DNA of 64,000 nucleotides from Aphanothece saxicola GSE-SYN-MK-01-06B (GTDB lineage Bacteria; Cyanobacteriota; Cyanobacteriia; PCC-6307; Cyanobiaceae), in NCBI GenBank assembly GCA_019359745.1, contig JAHHGT010000003.1, positions 1 to 64,000 on the forward strand, read 5' to 3'. The position numbers and the translations under genes are program-made. Positions 54,852 through 64,000 of the stretch are shown in pieces; within the stretch, counting starts at the first letter, position 1; every line of letters starts with the position of its first letter. The notes beneath the pieces were generated by a model. That model saw only the letters and a program-made list of their open reading frames with translations. It ran no database searches and was not told the origin of the DNA.

Positions 54852-54983
54852 GACGGGCGTCAGACCAAAACACCATGCCACGCACATCGGGGGAATGGGG
54901 GCCGGTCCGTGGTGCCCGCCGGGGCGTCACAATGGCCTTTCCACGCCGTCAACGGACCACGCCTGTGCCTTAGGCTCCCGCAG

Positions 54984-55007
54984 TAACGAAACCAAAGTGT
55001 TTCGTTA
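54984..55007. promoter_or_regulatory. SufR operator candidate: 9-6-9 perfect palindrome
   Basis: TAACGAAAC-N6-GTTTCGTTA is perfectly symmetrical and sits between sufR and ftrC-sufBCDS, 37 bases before the ftrC start and 133 from the sufR start. SufR of Synechocystis binds inverted repeats with an AAC-N6-GTT core, which this site contains, so it is very probably the operator controlling both directions. Confidence 0.85.
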
Positions 55008-55043
55008 TTCGATCCACCGGTGCGCGCAACCGACGCTCTGCCC

Positions 55044-55409
55044 ATGACCGACGCCTCCACCACCACGACCCCCGCCGCCGGTGCCGAAAGCCTGGAGGTG
55101 ATCCGCCGCTTCGCGGAAACCTACGCCCAGCGCACCGGCACCTACTTCTGCAGCGATCCGGGTGTCACCGCTGTGGTGCTGGAGGGTCTGGCCCGCCACA
55201 AGGACGAGCTGGGTGGTGCCCTCTGCCCCTGCCGCCACTACGAAGACAAGGAGGCCGAGGTGGCCCAGGCGTTCTGGAACTGCCCCTGCGTGCCGATGCG
55301 CGAGCGCAAGGAATGCCACTGCATGCTCTTCCTCACCGAAGACAATCCCTTCCGCGGCGAGCTGCAGACCATCAGCCTCGAAGACGTCCAGTCCCTCACC
55401 GCCGGCTGA
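55044..55409 (+). CDS. ftrC: Ferredoxin-thioredoxin reductase, catalytic subunit
   Basis: FTR passes electrons from ferredoxin to thioredoxin through a 4Fe-4S cluster and a disulfide. The 121-residue chain shows all seven key cysteines: one in [11 protein letters not shown] (ALCPCRHY), CPC (NCPCVPM) and CHC (ECHCMLF). ATG 55044 (MTDAS) is preferred. It is the first gene of the suf operon, 17 bases before sufB, which fits its need for an iron-sulfur cluster. Confidence 0.95.
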   Translation: MTDASTTTTPAAGAESLEVIRRFAETYAQRTGTYFCSDPGVTAVVLEGLARHKDELGGALCPCRHYEDKEAEVAQAFWNCPCVPMRERKECHCMLFLTEDNPFRGELQTISLEDVQSLTAG

Positions 55410-55426
55410 ACCGGCCCCTTTCCCCC

Positions 55427-56869
<1,443 letters not shown>

Positions 56870-56942
56870 TCCCGGCCCACGGTCACCCCGGCCGGCCCAA
56901 CGCTTCTTCCCCTGTCCCTTCCCTGCCCTTTTTTCCCCCGCC

Positions 56943-57746
<804 letters not shown>

Positions 57747-57747
57747 G

Positions 57748-59028
57748 ATGGTGGCCGCTTCGCTCTCCACCCCCACCGCGGCTGCCGGCGCCGCCCCGAA
57801 CCCCTGGGTCGCGGCCCTGCTGGCGAACGCCACCGGTTTCGCCACCCCTGGCGCCGATGCCCTGGCGGCCACGCGCGCTCAGGCCGCCCAGGCCCTGGCC
57901 CAGACCCCTGTGCCCTCACGGCGCGTGGAGGCCTGGCGCTTCACCGACCTGGCGCCGCTCACCGCCCTGAAGCCCGCCCTGCTCAGCTCCGCCCCGGCGG
58001 CGCAGCCTGAGGTGGCCGCCGGCAGCCTGCGCCTCAGCCTGGATGGCCACAGCGATCCCCTGGCCGGGATCGCTCTGCCGGCGGGCCTGGAGCCCATCAG
58101 CGGCGACGAACTGAACGCGACGCTGGGCCAGGTGCTGGCTGTCACCGGCAGCGGCGAGCTCTGGCCGGTGCGGCTCAACGGCGCCACGGCGCAACAGGTG
58201 CTGGCCCTGCGGGTGCGCGGCACGGTGGCCACCACCCTGGAGCTGGTGAGTGACGCCGGCGACGGCGAGGGGATCCTGCCCCTGCGGCTGCTGCTGATTC
58301 TTGAGCCGGGCGCTTCTTTGGAGGTGCTGCAGGTGCACCGCAGCGGCGGCGTCAACCTCACCAGCGTGGTGCTGGAGGCCCGCCTGGGTGAGGGCGCCGA
58401 GCTGCGCCACGGCCTGCTGGCCCCTGGTGCCGATTCGGCTTGCCTGCTGGCCACCGTGGCGGTGGAGCAGGCCACGGGCAGCCGCTACAGCGGTGTGAGC
58501 GCCCACGGCGGCTGGGCCCTGGGGCGGCTGGAGCCGCGGCTGGTGCAGCGCGAGGGGGCGGCCCACAGTGCCCTCAAGGCCCTGCAGCTGGCGGATGGCC
58601 GCCAGATCACCGACACCCACAGCCAGATGGTGTTCGAAGGTCCGGACGGGCGGCTGGAGCAGCTGCACAAGGCGGTGGCCGACGGCCAGGGCCGCAGCGT
58701 GTTCAACGGGGCGGTGCAGGTGCCGCGGCTGGCCCAGCGCACCGATGCGGCCCAGCTGAGCCGCAACCTGCTGCTCTCGGACCGGGCCCGCATCGACACC
58801 AAGCCCGAGCTGGAAATCGTCGCCGACGACGTGCGCTGCGCCCATGGCGCCACCGTGAGCCGGCTGGAGCAGGATGAGCTCTTCTACCTGCAGAGCCGTG
58901 GCATCGCCGCCGACCAGGCGGCCCGGCTCCTGCTGCGGGGCTTCTGCGAGGAGGTGCTGCAGGCACTCCCTGAAGCCGCCCGGCCGTGGCAGCCTCTGGC
59001 CAGCTTGTTGGGGGAGCAGGGACGATGA
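57748..59028 (+). CDS. sufD: Fe-S cluster assembly protein SufD
   Basis: SufD pairs with SufB in the scaffold. The 426-residue protein has an Ala-rich N-terminus, VPSRRVEAWRFTDLAPL, a beta-helix middle, and the conserved end [41 protein letters not shown]. Its stop overlaps the sufS ATG (ATGA). Confidence 0.95.
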   Translation: MVAASLSTPTAAAGAAPNPWVAALLANATGFATPGADALAATRAQAAQALAQTPVPSRRVEAWRFTDLAPLTALKPALLSSAPAAQPEVAAGSLRLSLDGHSDPLAGIALPAGLEPISGDELNATLGQVLAVTGSGELWPVRLNGATAQQVLALRVRGTVATTLELVSDAGDGEGILPLRLLLILEPGASLEVLQVHRSGGVNLTSVVLEARLGEGAELRHGLLAPGADSACLLATVAVEQATGSRYSGVSAHGGWALGRLEPRLVQREGAAHSALKALQLADGRQITDTHSQMVFEGPDGRLEQLHKAVADGQGRSVFNGAVQVPRLAQRTDAAQLSRNLLLSDRARIDTKPELEIVADDVRCAHGATVSRLEQDELFYLQSRGIAADQAARLLLRGFCEEVLQALPEAARPWQPLASLLGEQGR

Positions 59029-60332
59029 CACCGACCTCCACCAACTCCCCGATGGTCGCGGCCCTACCGCTGGCGGGTACGCCGGTGGTGGCCGACCTGG
59101 CGGTGCAGACGCGCTCCGATTTCCCCCTGCTGGCCCAGACGGCCTGCCTGGGGCAGCCGCTGATCTACCTGGATTACGCCGCCACCAGCCAGAAGCCGCG
59201 CCAGGTGCTGGAGGCGCTGCAGCAGTACTACAGCCTCGACAACGCCAACGTGCACCGCGGTGCCCACCAGCTGAGCGCCCGCGCCACCGACCATTTCGAG
59301 GCGGCCCGGGGCAAGGTGGCCAGCTTCATCGGTGCCGCCAGCGCCCGGGAGATCGTGTTCACCCGCAACGCCAGCGAGGCGATCAACCTGGTGGCCCGCA
59401 CCTGGGGTGACGCCAATCTGCAGGAGGGCGACGAGGTGCTGCTGTCGGTGATGGAGCACCACAGCAACCTGGTGCCGTGGCAGCTGCTGGCGGCCCGGAC
59501 GGGCTGCGTGCTGCGCCATGCGGGCGTCACCGAGAGCGGCGAGCTGGACCTGGAGGATCTGAAGGCCAAGATCAGCGATCGCACCAGGCTGGTGAGCCTG
59601 GTGCACATCAGCAACACCCTGGGCTGCCTCAATCCGATCGAGGCGGTGGCCGCCCTGGCCCATGGGGCCGGCGCCCTGCTGCTGGTGGATGCCTGCCAGA
59701 GCCTGCCCCACAAGCCGGTGGACGTGGCTGCCCTGGGGGCCGACTTCCTGGTGGGTTCGTCCCACAAGCTGTGCGGCCCGACGGGCATGGGCTTCCTCTG
59801 GGCCCACGAGGCGCTGCTGGAGGCGATGCCGCCGTTCCTGGGGGGCGGCGAGATGATCCACGACGTGTACCTGGACCACAGCACCTGGGCCGATCTGCCC
59901 CACAAGTTCGAAGCCGGCACACCGGCGATCGGTGAGGCGATCGGCATGGGCGCCGCCCTCGATTACCTGCAGAACCTGGGCATGGAGCGCATCCATGCCT
60001 GGGAGCAGCAGCTCACCCGGCGCCTGTTCGAGCGCCTGCAGGCCATCGACGGGGTGCGCATCCTGGGGCCGACGCCGGACCAGCAGCCCGACCGGGCCGC
60101 GTTAGCGGCGTTCAGTGTGGACGGCCTGCACGCCAACGACATCGCCGCCCTGCTGGACTCGGCCGGCATCTGCATCCGCAGCGGCCACCACTGCACCCAG
60201 CCCCTGCACCGCCACTACGGCCTGGCCAGTTCCGCCCGCGCCAGCCTGGGCTTCACCACCACCCCCGAAGAGATCGACCGCTTCGCTGAGGAGCTGGAAG
60301 GCACGATCGGGTTTCTGAGGGAGCACAGCTGA
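59025..60332 (+). CDS. sufS: Cysteine desulfurase SufS
   Basis: SufS releases sulfur from cysteine as a persulfide for cluster assembly. The 435-residue class II (group II) desulfurase binds PLP at Lys248 (GSSHKLCGPTG) and has the catalytic Cys390 in [50 protein letters not shown] and [21 protein letters not shown] are all present. ATG 59025 overlaps the sufD stop. Its 3' third occurs a second time, degraded, at 62865-63306. Confidence 0.96.
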   Translation: MTPTSTNSPMVAALPLAGTPVVADLAVQTRSDFPLLAQTACLGQPLIYLDYAATSQKPRQVLEALQQYYSLDNANVHRGAHQLSARATDHFEAARGKVASFIGAASAREIVFTRNASEAINLVARTWGDANLQEGDEVLLSVMEHHSNLVPWQLLAARTGCVLRHAGVTESGELDLEDLKAKISDRTRLVSLVHISNTLGCLNPIEAVAALAHGAGALLLVDACQSLPHKPVDVAALGADFLVGSSHKLCGPTGMGFLWAHEALLEAMPPFLGGGEMIHDVYLDHSTWADLPHKFEAGTPAIGEAIGMGAALDYLQNLGMERIHAWEQQLTRRLFERLQAIDGVRILGPTPDQQPDRAALAAFSVDGLHANDIAALLDSAGICIRSGHHCTQPLHRHYGLASSARASLGFTTTPEEIDRFAEELEGTIGFLREHS

Positions 60333-60336
60333 GGGG
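60071..60336 (+). repeat. Direct repeat, upstream copy (sufS 3' end)
   Basis: This stretch is about 90 percent identical by eye to 63045-63310, offset by 2974 bases without gaps. Identity continues to the sufS stop codon and four or five bases beyond, then ends sharply. The two copies flank the low-GC autotransporter gene. Confidence 0.9.
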
Positions 60337-60527
60337 GAGGGCGTGAGCCTCGCCCTGGCGGCCCTTCATGTGGTGGGGGCGATCGTGATCAACCTGGTCG
60401 GAACGCACAGCTAAACGCCGTCCAACGCGCTCGACCGTGTGGCGTTCTCCCCTCCAGCCACCATGCCTCTGAGGAGGTGCCCTGCCGTCTTGGCTGTGTT
60501 GATCAAGGAGTTTCTGACTCACGGGTG

Positions 60528-60557
60528 TTGACCAAGGCCAGTCTGAGAAGTTAAAAT
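60528..60557 (+). promoter_or_regulatory. Sigma-70 type promoter of the autotransporter gene
   Basis: TTGACC (60528-60533) and TAAAAT (60552-60557) are separated by 18 bases, in an AT-rich stretch 35 bases before the ATG at 60592. Between the sufS stop and this promoter (60333-60527) I see no convincing gene: the only coding possibility is a 23-codon hydrophobic frame at 60343-60414. Confidence 0.6.
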
Positions 60558-60591
60558 CTCCTGAATTTTCCTTTTTGGCGGCACTGATTAA

Positions 60592-62598
60592 ATGATTCGT
60601 GGGGGAAGCTGGCCTGTCGTTGGGCGCATTGCGATTGGATGTCTGGTGCTCTCGATGGTGGGAGAAGGTCCAAATGCTGCCGCTCAGGATCGTGGAAATC
60701 TGATTCAGAATGGGGGATTTGAAACCCAGGTACCTCCCCTCCCGATCCCGCCGAATCCTCCGGGTCCGCCTGCTGGGTCCTACTTCAGGCAGATTGATGC
60801 GTCACAAGTTCCCCCTTGGAGCACATCAGCTTCGGATAACAAGATAGAGCTCTGGTCTTCAGGCTTTAGTGCTTCATCTGGCGGACCTGTCTTTACCATC
60901 GCGCCAGCTCAGGCCACTGCCGCTGGCGATGCGTTTTTCCCGGTTGGCGGCGGTAACTTCTTTGCCGAACTGAATGCCACTCGTCCAAGCACCCTTTCTC
61001 AAACAGTAACTTTGGGGCGAACAGGAGTTTTATCCTATTCCTTCTGGCATCGTGGACGGGCTGGATCCGATACGATGAGATTAGATGTGCAAGTCATGAA
61101 GAATGGAGTATGGACGACCGTGCGTTCTGATGCCTATCAGACCGGCCAAGCCTGGACGAACTACGTGCAGAAAAATATTTTGATTGGCGAAGCTGGTCAG
61201 CAATTTCGTTTTGCCTACACCGCCGAGTCTACGGCGACTGGAAATCTCAGCATTGGCAACTTCATTGATAATGCAGCCTTTGGTTTGCTGGAGTTCCCCC
61301 AACCTGAGCCAGAGCTGCCTGATCCCTTTGAGCCTCCCATCACTGGCGATTTAACTCCGCAGGCAGTCGTCGAGGACTTGTCCAATTCGTTCGCCGCCAC
61401 GCTTTCACAGCAAGCCATCGTTTCGGGCTTTTTCCCTCGCAACACCGATGCGGCTCCGGCCGGCATCCAGAAGATGCTCAACGATTCTGCAATGGCTGTA
61501 CTGAACAGTACATTGGATGTTGAACCTCTTCAAATTCCACTGTGTAAAGGCTCAGAGCCCAATCCACAGCGATACGTGGATTCGGAGAAAGCGATGGCTC
61601 AAGCCAAGGCTGAATGCTTAAAGCAACCTGGCCCAAAGTCTGTTCACGCCGCCGACAAGCGTTTCACATTTGCCGATCAACCTAACAACTTCTATGGAGA
61701 CCGCAGGAGGCTCAGGGCCTGGGTACGAGGTTTCAGCACATCCCTGACGAATGTCGACAACCCAGGCCTGGGAACCTGGGTCAATCGCGCTGACAGCCGT
61801 GGTGGTGCATCACTTTTCGGGCTTGAAAAGTCACTGTCTCCCAGCACCCAAGTAGGTGTCTATGGCTCGGTTGGATCGTTGTCCGTCATTCAGACGGGAA
61901 ATGGCGGAGGTAGCTGGTCTCCCACGGCCTATGGAGTCGGCCTTTACGGCAGGTGGTCACCGGGCCCCTACTTCATCGGTGCATTAGCAGGCTACGGCAC
62001 GTTTAGTGGCAGCCAAACGCGAGGCATTCAACTGGACAGCTCTGCTCTCTCGGCGTCCGGTCAAAAATCGGCAGAAAGCTTCACGGCTGCCTTGGTCACT
62101 GGAAGACGAATCAACCTCAGCCGAAACACGCTGCTTACGCCTTCTCTCAATCTGAGCTGGAGCGGGATTAACGAGCACGCCTTTGTAGAAAGTGGTGGCG
62201 AACTCAGTGGTGGCAACACGAACATCAACGTCTTCAACTTAAACTATCTTCCCAACAATACAAGTTGGACCAATCTCGATCTGGGTGTCTCCATTGCGCA
62301 AACCGTCCGTCAAGGTACAACGTTGATTGTTCCCAGTGCACGGCTGAGTTGGTTTGGGACATGGAAGACAGGTGGCAATGACCAGGTGGTGGACTACCCC
62401 TTTTCTTCTCGACAAGTGGATGTCCCTGGGGCGTGGCTCAATCGCAGTGGTCTGAGAGTTGCGTTGGGCCTGAATGTGGCCACCCGCAAGAACCTGGCCA
62501 TTTACCTCCGAGGCGTGGCCGATTTCGGCTACGACAGTCGCGAGAATGGAGCCCTGGCTGATTACGGGATCAATGGAGGTCTGACCATCCCATTCTGA
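60592..62598 (+). CDS. Autotransporter-type outer-membrane protein, low GC
   Basis: The 668-residue protein has a signal peptide (about 30 residues, ending NAAAQ), then a passenger starting NLIQNGGFETQ with FFAELNAT, LSYSFWHRGRAGSDTMRLDVQVMKNG and IDNAAFGLLEF, which looks like a galactose-binding/DUF642-style beta sandwich (residues about 35-235). A helical linker leads to an autotransporter beta-barrel (about 375-668) ending in the terminal Phe (GGLTIPF). Base composition and codon use are clearly more AT-rich than its neighbours, which suggests transfer. It is bracketed by sufS and a broken sufS copy. Confidence 0.85.
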   Translation: MIRGGSWPVVGRIAIGCLVLSMVGEGPNAAAQDRGNLIQNGGFETQVPPLPIPPNPPGPPAGSYFRQIDASQVPPWSTSASDNKIELWSSGFSASSGGPVFTIAPAQATAAGDAFFPVGGGNFFAELNATRPSTLSQTVTLGRTGVLSYSFWHRGRAGSDTMRLDVQVMKNGVWTTVRSDAYQTGQAWTNYVQKNILIGEAGQQFRFAYTAESTATGNLSIGNFIDNAAFGLLEFPQPEPELPDPFEPPITGDLTPQAVVEDLSNSFAATLSQQAIVSGFFPRNTDAAPAGIQKMLNDSAMAVLNSTLDVEPLQIPLCKGSEPNPQRYVDSEKAMAQAKAECLKQPGPKSVHAADKRFTFADQPNNFYGDRRRLRAWVRGFSTSLTNVDNPGLGTWVNRADSRGGASLFGLEKSLSPSTQVGVYGSVGSLSVIQTGNGGGSWSPTAYGVGLYGRWSPGPYFIGALAGYGTFSGSQTRGIQLDSSALSASGQKSAESFTAALVTGRRINLSRNTLLTPSLNLSWSGINEHAFVESGGELSGGNTNINVFNLNYLPNNTSWTNLDLGVSIAQTVRQGTTLIVPSARLSWFGTWKTGGNDQVVDYPFSSRQVDVPGAWLNRSGLRVALGLNVATRKNLAIYLRGVADFGYDSRENGALADYGINGGLTIPF

Positions 62599-62864
62599 AT
62601 GGCTGGATCGATCATCCTGTTGGGTCCGTACTCTTAGGGAGACGCTGGAAAGTCGCGACAAGTCACGAGACACTGGACACCGATCGATTGAGTCGGCTGA
62701 AGGATGGCCTCAAGCAGCTTGGTTTCACTGAAGACGGGCAGATAAACGCCGACACATGCATCAATCGCGGAACGTTCCTGGCTGAGATGTAAGCGGTGTC
62801 GCCGTGGCTGATCACTGTATCCACTGGCAATGATGACGCCAATCCACCTCTTGCAGCAGCGATA
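62599..62864 (+). other. Gap with possible gene remnant
   Basis: No intact gene is seen. One frame is open for about 55 codons up to TAA at about 62790 and reads ...LSRLKDGLKQLGFTEDGQINADTCINRGTFLAEM, which looks protein-like but has no start codon in a sensible place and no family match. It may be the tail of a lost gene. No terminator for the autotransporter gene is obvious. Confidence 0.35.
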
Positions 62865-63306
62865 AGCAACACCCTGGGCTGGCTCAATCCGATCGAGGCG
62901 GTGGCCGCTTTGACCCACGGGCATGGGCTTCCTCTGGGCCCTCGAGCCGCTGCTGGAGGCGATTGTCCTTTCCTGGGGGGCGGCGAGATGATCCACGACG
63001 AGTACCTGGACCACAGCACCTGGGCCGATCTGCCCCACAAGTTCGACGCCGGACGAGAAACCCGACTGGGCCGCGATAGCGGCTTTCAGTGTGGACGCCC
63101 TGCACGCCAACGACATCGCTGCCCTCCTGGACTCGGCGGGAGTGTGCATCCGCAGTGGCCACCACTGCACCCAGTCCCTGCACCGCCACTACGGCCTGGC
63201 CAGTCCCGCCCGCGCCAGCCTGGGCTTCACCACCACCCCCGAAAAGCTTGACCGCTTCGCTGAGGCGCTGGAGGGCACGATCGGGTTTCTGAGGGAGCAC
63301 AGCTGA
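62865..63306 (+). pseudogene. sufS: Degraded second copy of the sufS 3' third
   Basis: Three blocks match sufS in order: 62865-62916 with 59610-59661, 62917-63044 with 59781-59908, and 63045-63306 with 60071-60332. Between them 119 bases (a frameshift) and 162 bases of sufS are missing. The first deletion removes the PLP lysine region. The last block keeps an open frame from about 63091 to the TGA at 63304-63306, including the region of the catalytic cysteine ([15 protein letters not shown]). It cannot make a functional desulfurase. Confidence 0.92.
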
Positions 63307-63310
63307 GGGG
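63045..63310 (+). repeat. Direct repeat, downstream copy (sufS 3' end)
   Basis: This is the ungapped partner of 60071-60336. The match ends at the stop codon plus TGAGGGG, after which the sequences are unrelated. Copies differ by scattered substitutions, so the duplication is not fresh. Confidence 0.9.
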
Positions 63311-63618
63311 AGCTGCGCAACCATGGGCGAGCTGTTGAGGAACAACCAGGCTGAAGGTTCTGATCAGTGAGCTGACCTGGCTTTGTCCTGGTTCTTCGTT
63401 GAGCGTCGGCCAGGGCTCTGTAATGACATCTGTATCGGTCAGAACAAGTGGATATCAGACCCGTGAACCATGGCTATCGTTGATAGACACGAGGTGGGTA
63501 ACCCCTGCACTGCAATGGTTTTGGCTGAAGCCAGTTCGAAGCCCCGGCGGGGTTCATAGAAGGATGGGGCCGCCATCTCGTGGTTATCGGAAACCGCCGA
63601 ATTGGCGTTAGGCGTCAC
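63311..63618 (+). other. Intergenic region with an integron-like heptamer
   Basis: No gene can be supported here. A GC-rich inverted repeat (GAAGCCCCGGCGGGGTTC, about 63538-63555) lies in the middle. Near the right end GGCGTTAGGCGTCAC precedes the ankyrin gene ATG; GTTAGGC (63607-63613) equals the conserved right core of integron attC sites. I could not find the matching left core (GCCTAAC) within 140 bases upstream, so a full attC is not shown. Confidence 0.4.
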
Positions 63619-64000
63619 ATGAACTCCGCTGATGACCTGCTAGCCGCCTTCGAATCACATTCGGCTGAGCGCATCCGCGCAATCCTTGACACTGGATTCG
63701 ACGTTCAGATGCCGATCAACGGGAAGTCTCCCGTCAACCACCTCGTAGAGATGTATTTCAGGTCGGATGCCTTTTCGGCCTGCCTTCGCTTGCTCCTTGA
63801 TCGAGGAGCCGTCTTGGAAGACCCAGACCTTGAACCAGTTCTCCTGAACGACCCGTCGGCCATCGAGGCTGCGGTCCAAGCGGACAGTGATCTCCTAGAC
63901 CACATGGTGACGCTGCCTTGCACGTTTACGCCCTTAGTCGGAGCGTCGCTGCTCCACGTCGCAGCTGAGTACGGACACGTTGCCGCGGCGGCCAAGCTCC
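63619..64000 (+). CDS. Ankyrin-repeat protein, truncated by window end
   Basis: From ATG 63619 the frame is open to the window edge: MNSADDLLAAFESHSAERIRAILDTGFDVQ..., KSPVNHLVEMYFRSDAFSACLRLLLDRGA and SLLHVAAEYGHVAAAAKL. The last segment is a classic ankyrin repeat and the earlier ones are degenerate repeats, so the protein probably mediates protein-protein contact. GC content is lower than the window average, like the autotransporter gene. Only 127 residues are visible. Confidence 0.8.
   Translation, partial: MNSADDLLAAFESHSAERIRAILDTGFDVQMPINGKSPVNHLVEMYFRSDAFSACLRLLLDRGAVLEDPDLEPVLLNDPSAIEAAVQADSDLLDHMVTLPCTFTPLVGASLLHVAAEYGHVAAAAKL

Noticed and set aside
60343-60414. 23-codon hydrophobic frame after sufS
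   Set aside because: It is very short, starts with GTG next to the repeat edge and has no supporting evidence.
63525-63560. tRNA-like T-arm (AGTTCGAAGCCCC)
   Set aside because: The flanking stems do not pair as a T-arm and no other tRNA arm is present.

Overview
The window is a GC-rich, gene-dense bacterial chromosome segment from a picocyanobacterium of the Synechococcus/Cyanobium group. The lineage call rests on a phycobilisome rod-core linker (CpcG) beside a CpcS-type bilin lyase, a high-light-inducible protein, a ferredoxin-thioredoxin reductase catalytic subunit inside a SufR-controlled suf operon, the cyanobacterial RarA fusion protein, and several small proteins typical of cyanobacteria (DUF2973, Nif11, DUF1400, DUF4912). 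I see no rRNA, tRNA, CRISPR array or transposase.

Layout. Positions 1-13 kb hold a YihY membrane protein, exonuclease VII (xseBA), a high-light-inducible protein, a HAD phosphatase, the helicase HrpB, an HtrA protease, an NblA-like small protein and an ABC-F ATPase. Positions 12.6-14 kb hold a Nif11 protein, a ribbon-helix-helix regulator and hypotheticals. From 21.5 down to 14 kb on the minus strand runs a tightly packed series: NDH-2, HAD phosphatase, HflX joined in frame to a 1-Cys peroxiredoxin, KtrB, KtrA, AnmK. Positions 21.5-26.8 kb hold cysH, coaX, bcp, a DUF1400 secreted protein and rarA. Positions 26.8-36.2 kb carry two consecutive RND efflux adaptor/pump pairs. Positions 36.3-42.5 kb carry a LysM protein, an Anbu proteasome-like peptidase, glutaminase, a PerM-type transporter, a small secreted protein and the glutamate symporter GltS.

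Positions 42.5-51.2 kb are mostly minus strand: an OprB-like porin, phosphoglucomutase, small secreted proteins, a FAD monooxygenase, a secreted phospholipase D-like lipoprotein and a DUF4912 protein. Positions 51.3-60.3 kb hold cpcG, cpcS, an EamA exporter, sufR and the divergent ftrC-sufBCDS operon, with a perfect 9-6-9 palindrome between sufR and ftrC.

The right end (60.3-64 kb) differs in composition. A low-GC autotransporter gene is flanked by intact sufS and by a second, internally deleted copy of the sufS 3' end. An ankyrin-repeat gene follows, preceded by an integron-like GTTAGGC heptamer, and runs off the window. This is the most island-like part.

Points that most deserve a second look are: the duplicated sufS 3' end around the foreign-looking autotransporter; two minus-strand genes that appear to start at CTG overlapping the previous stop (CTGA), clearest for hrpB; the HflX-peroxiredoxin continuous frame; extra membrane segments inserted at the same place in both RND pumps; and a CRP-type palindrome upstream of the Anbu/glutaminase genes.
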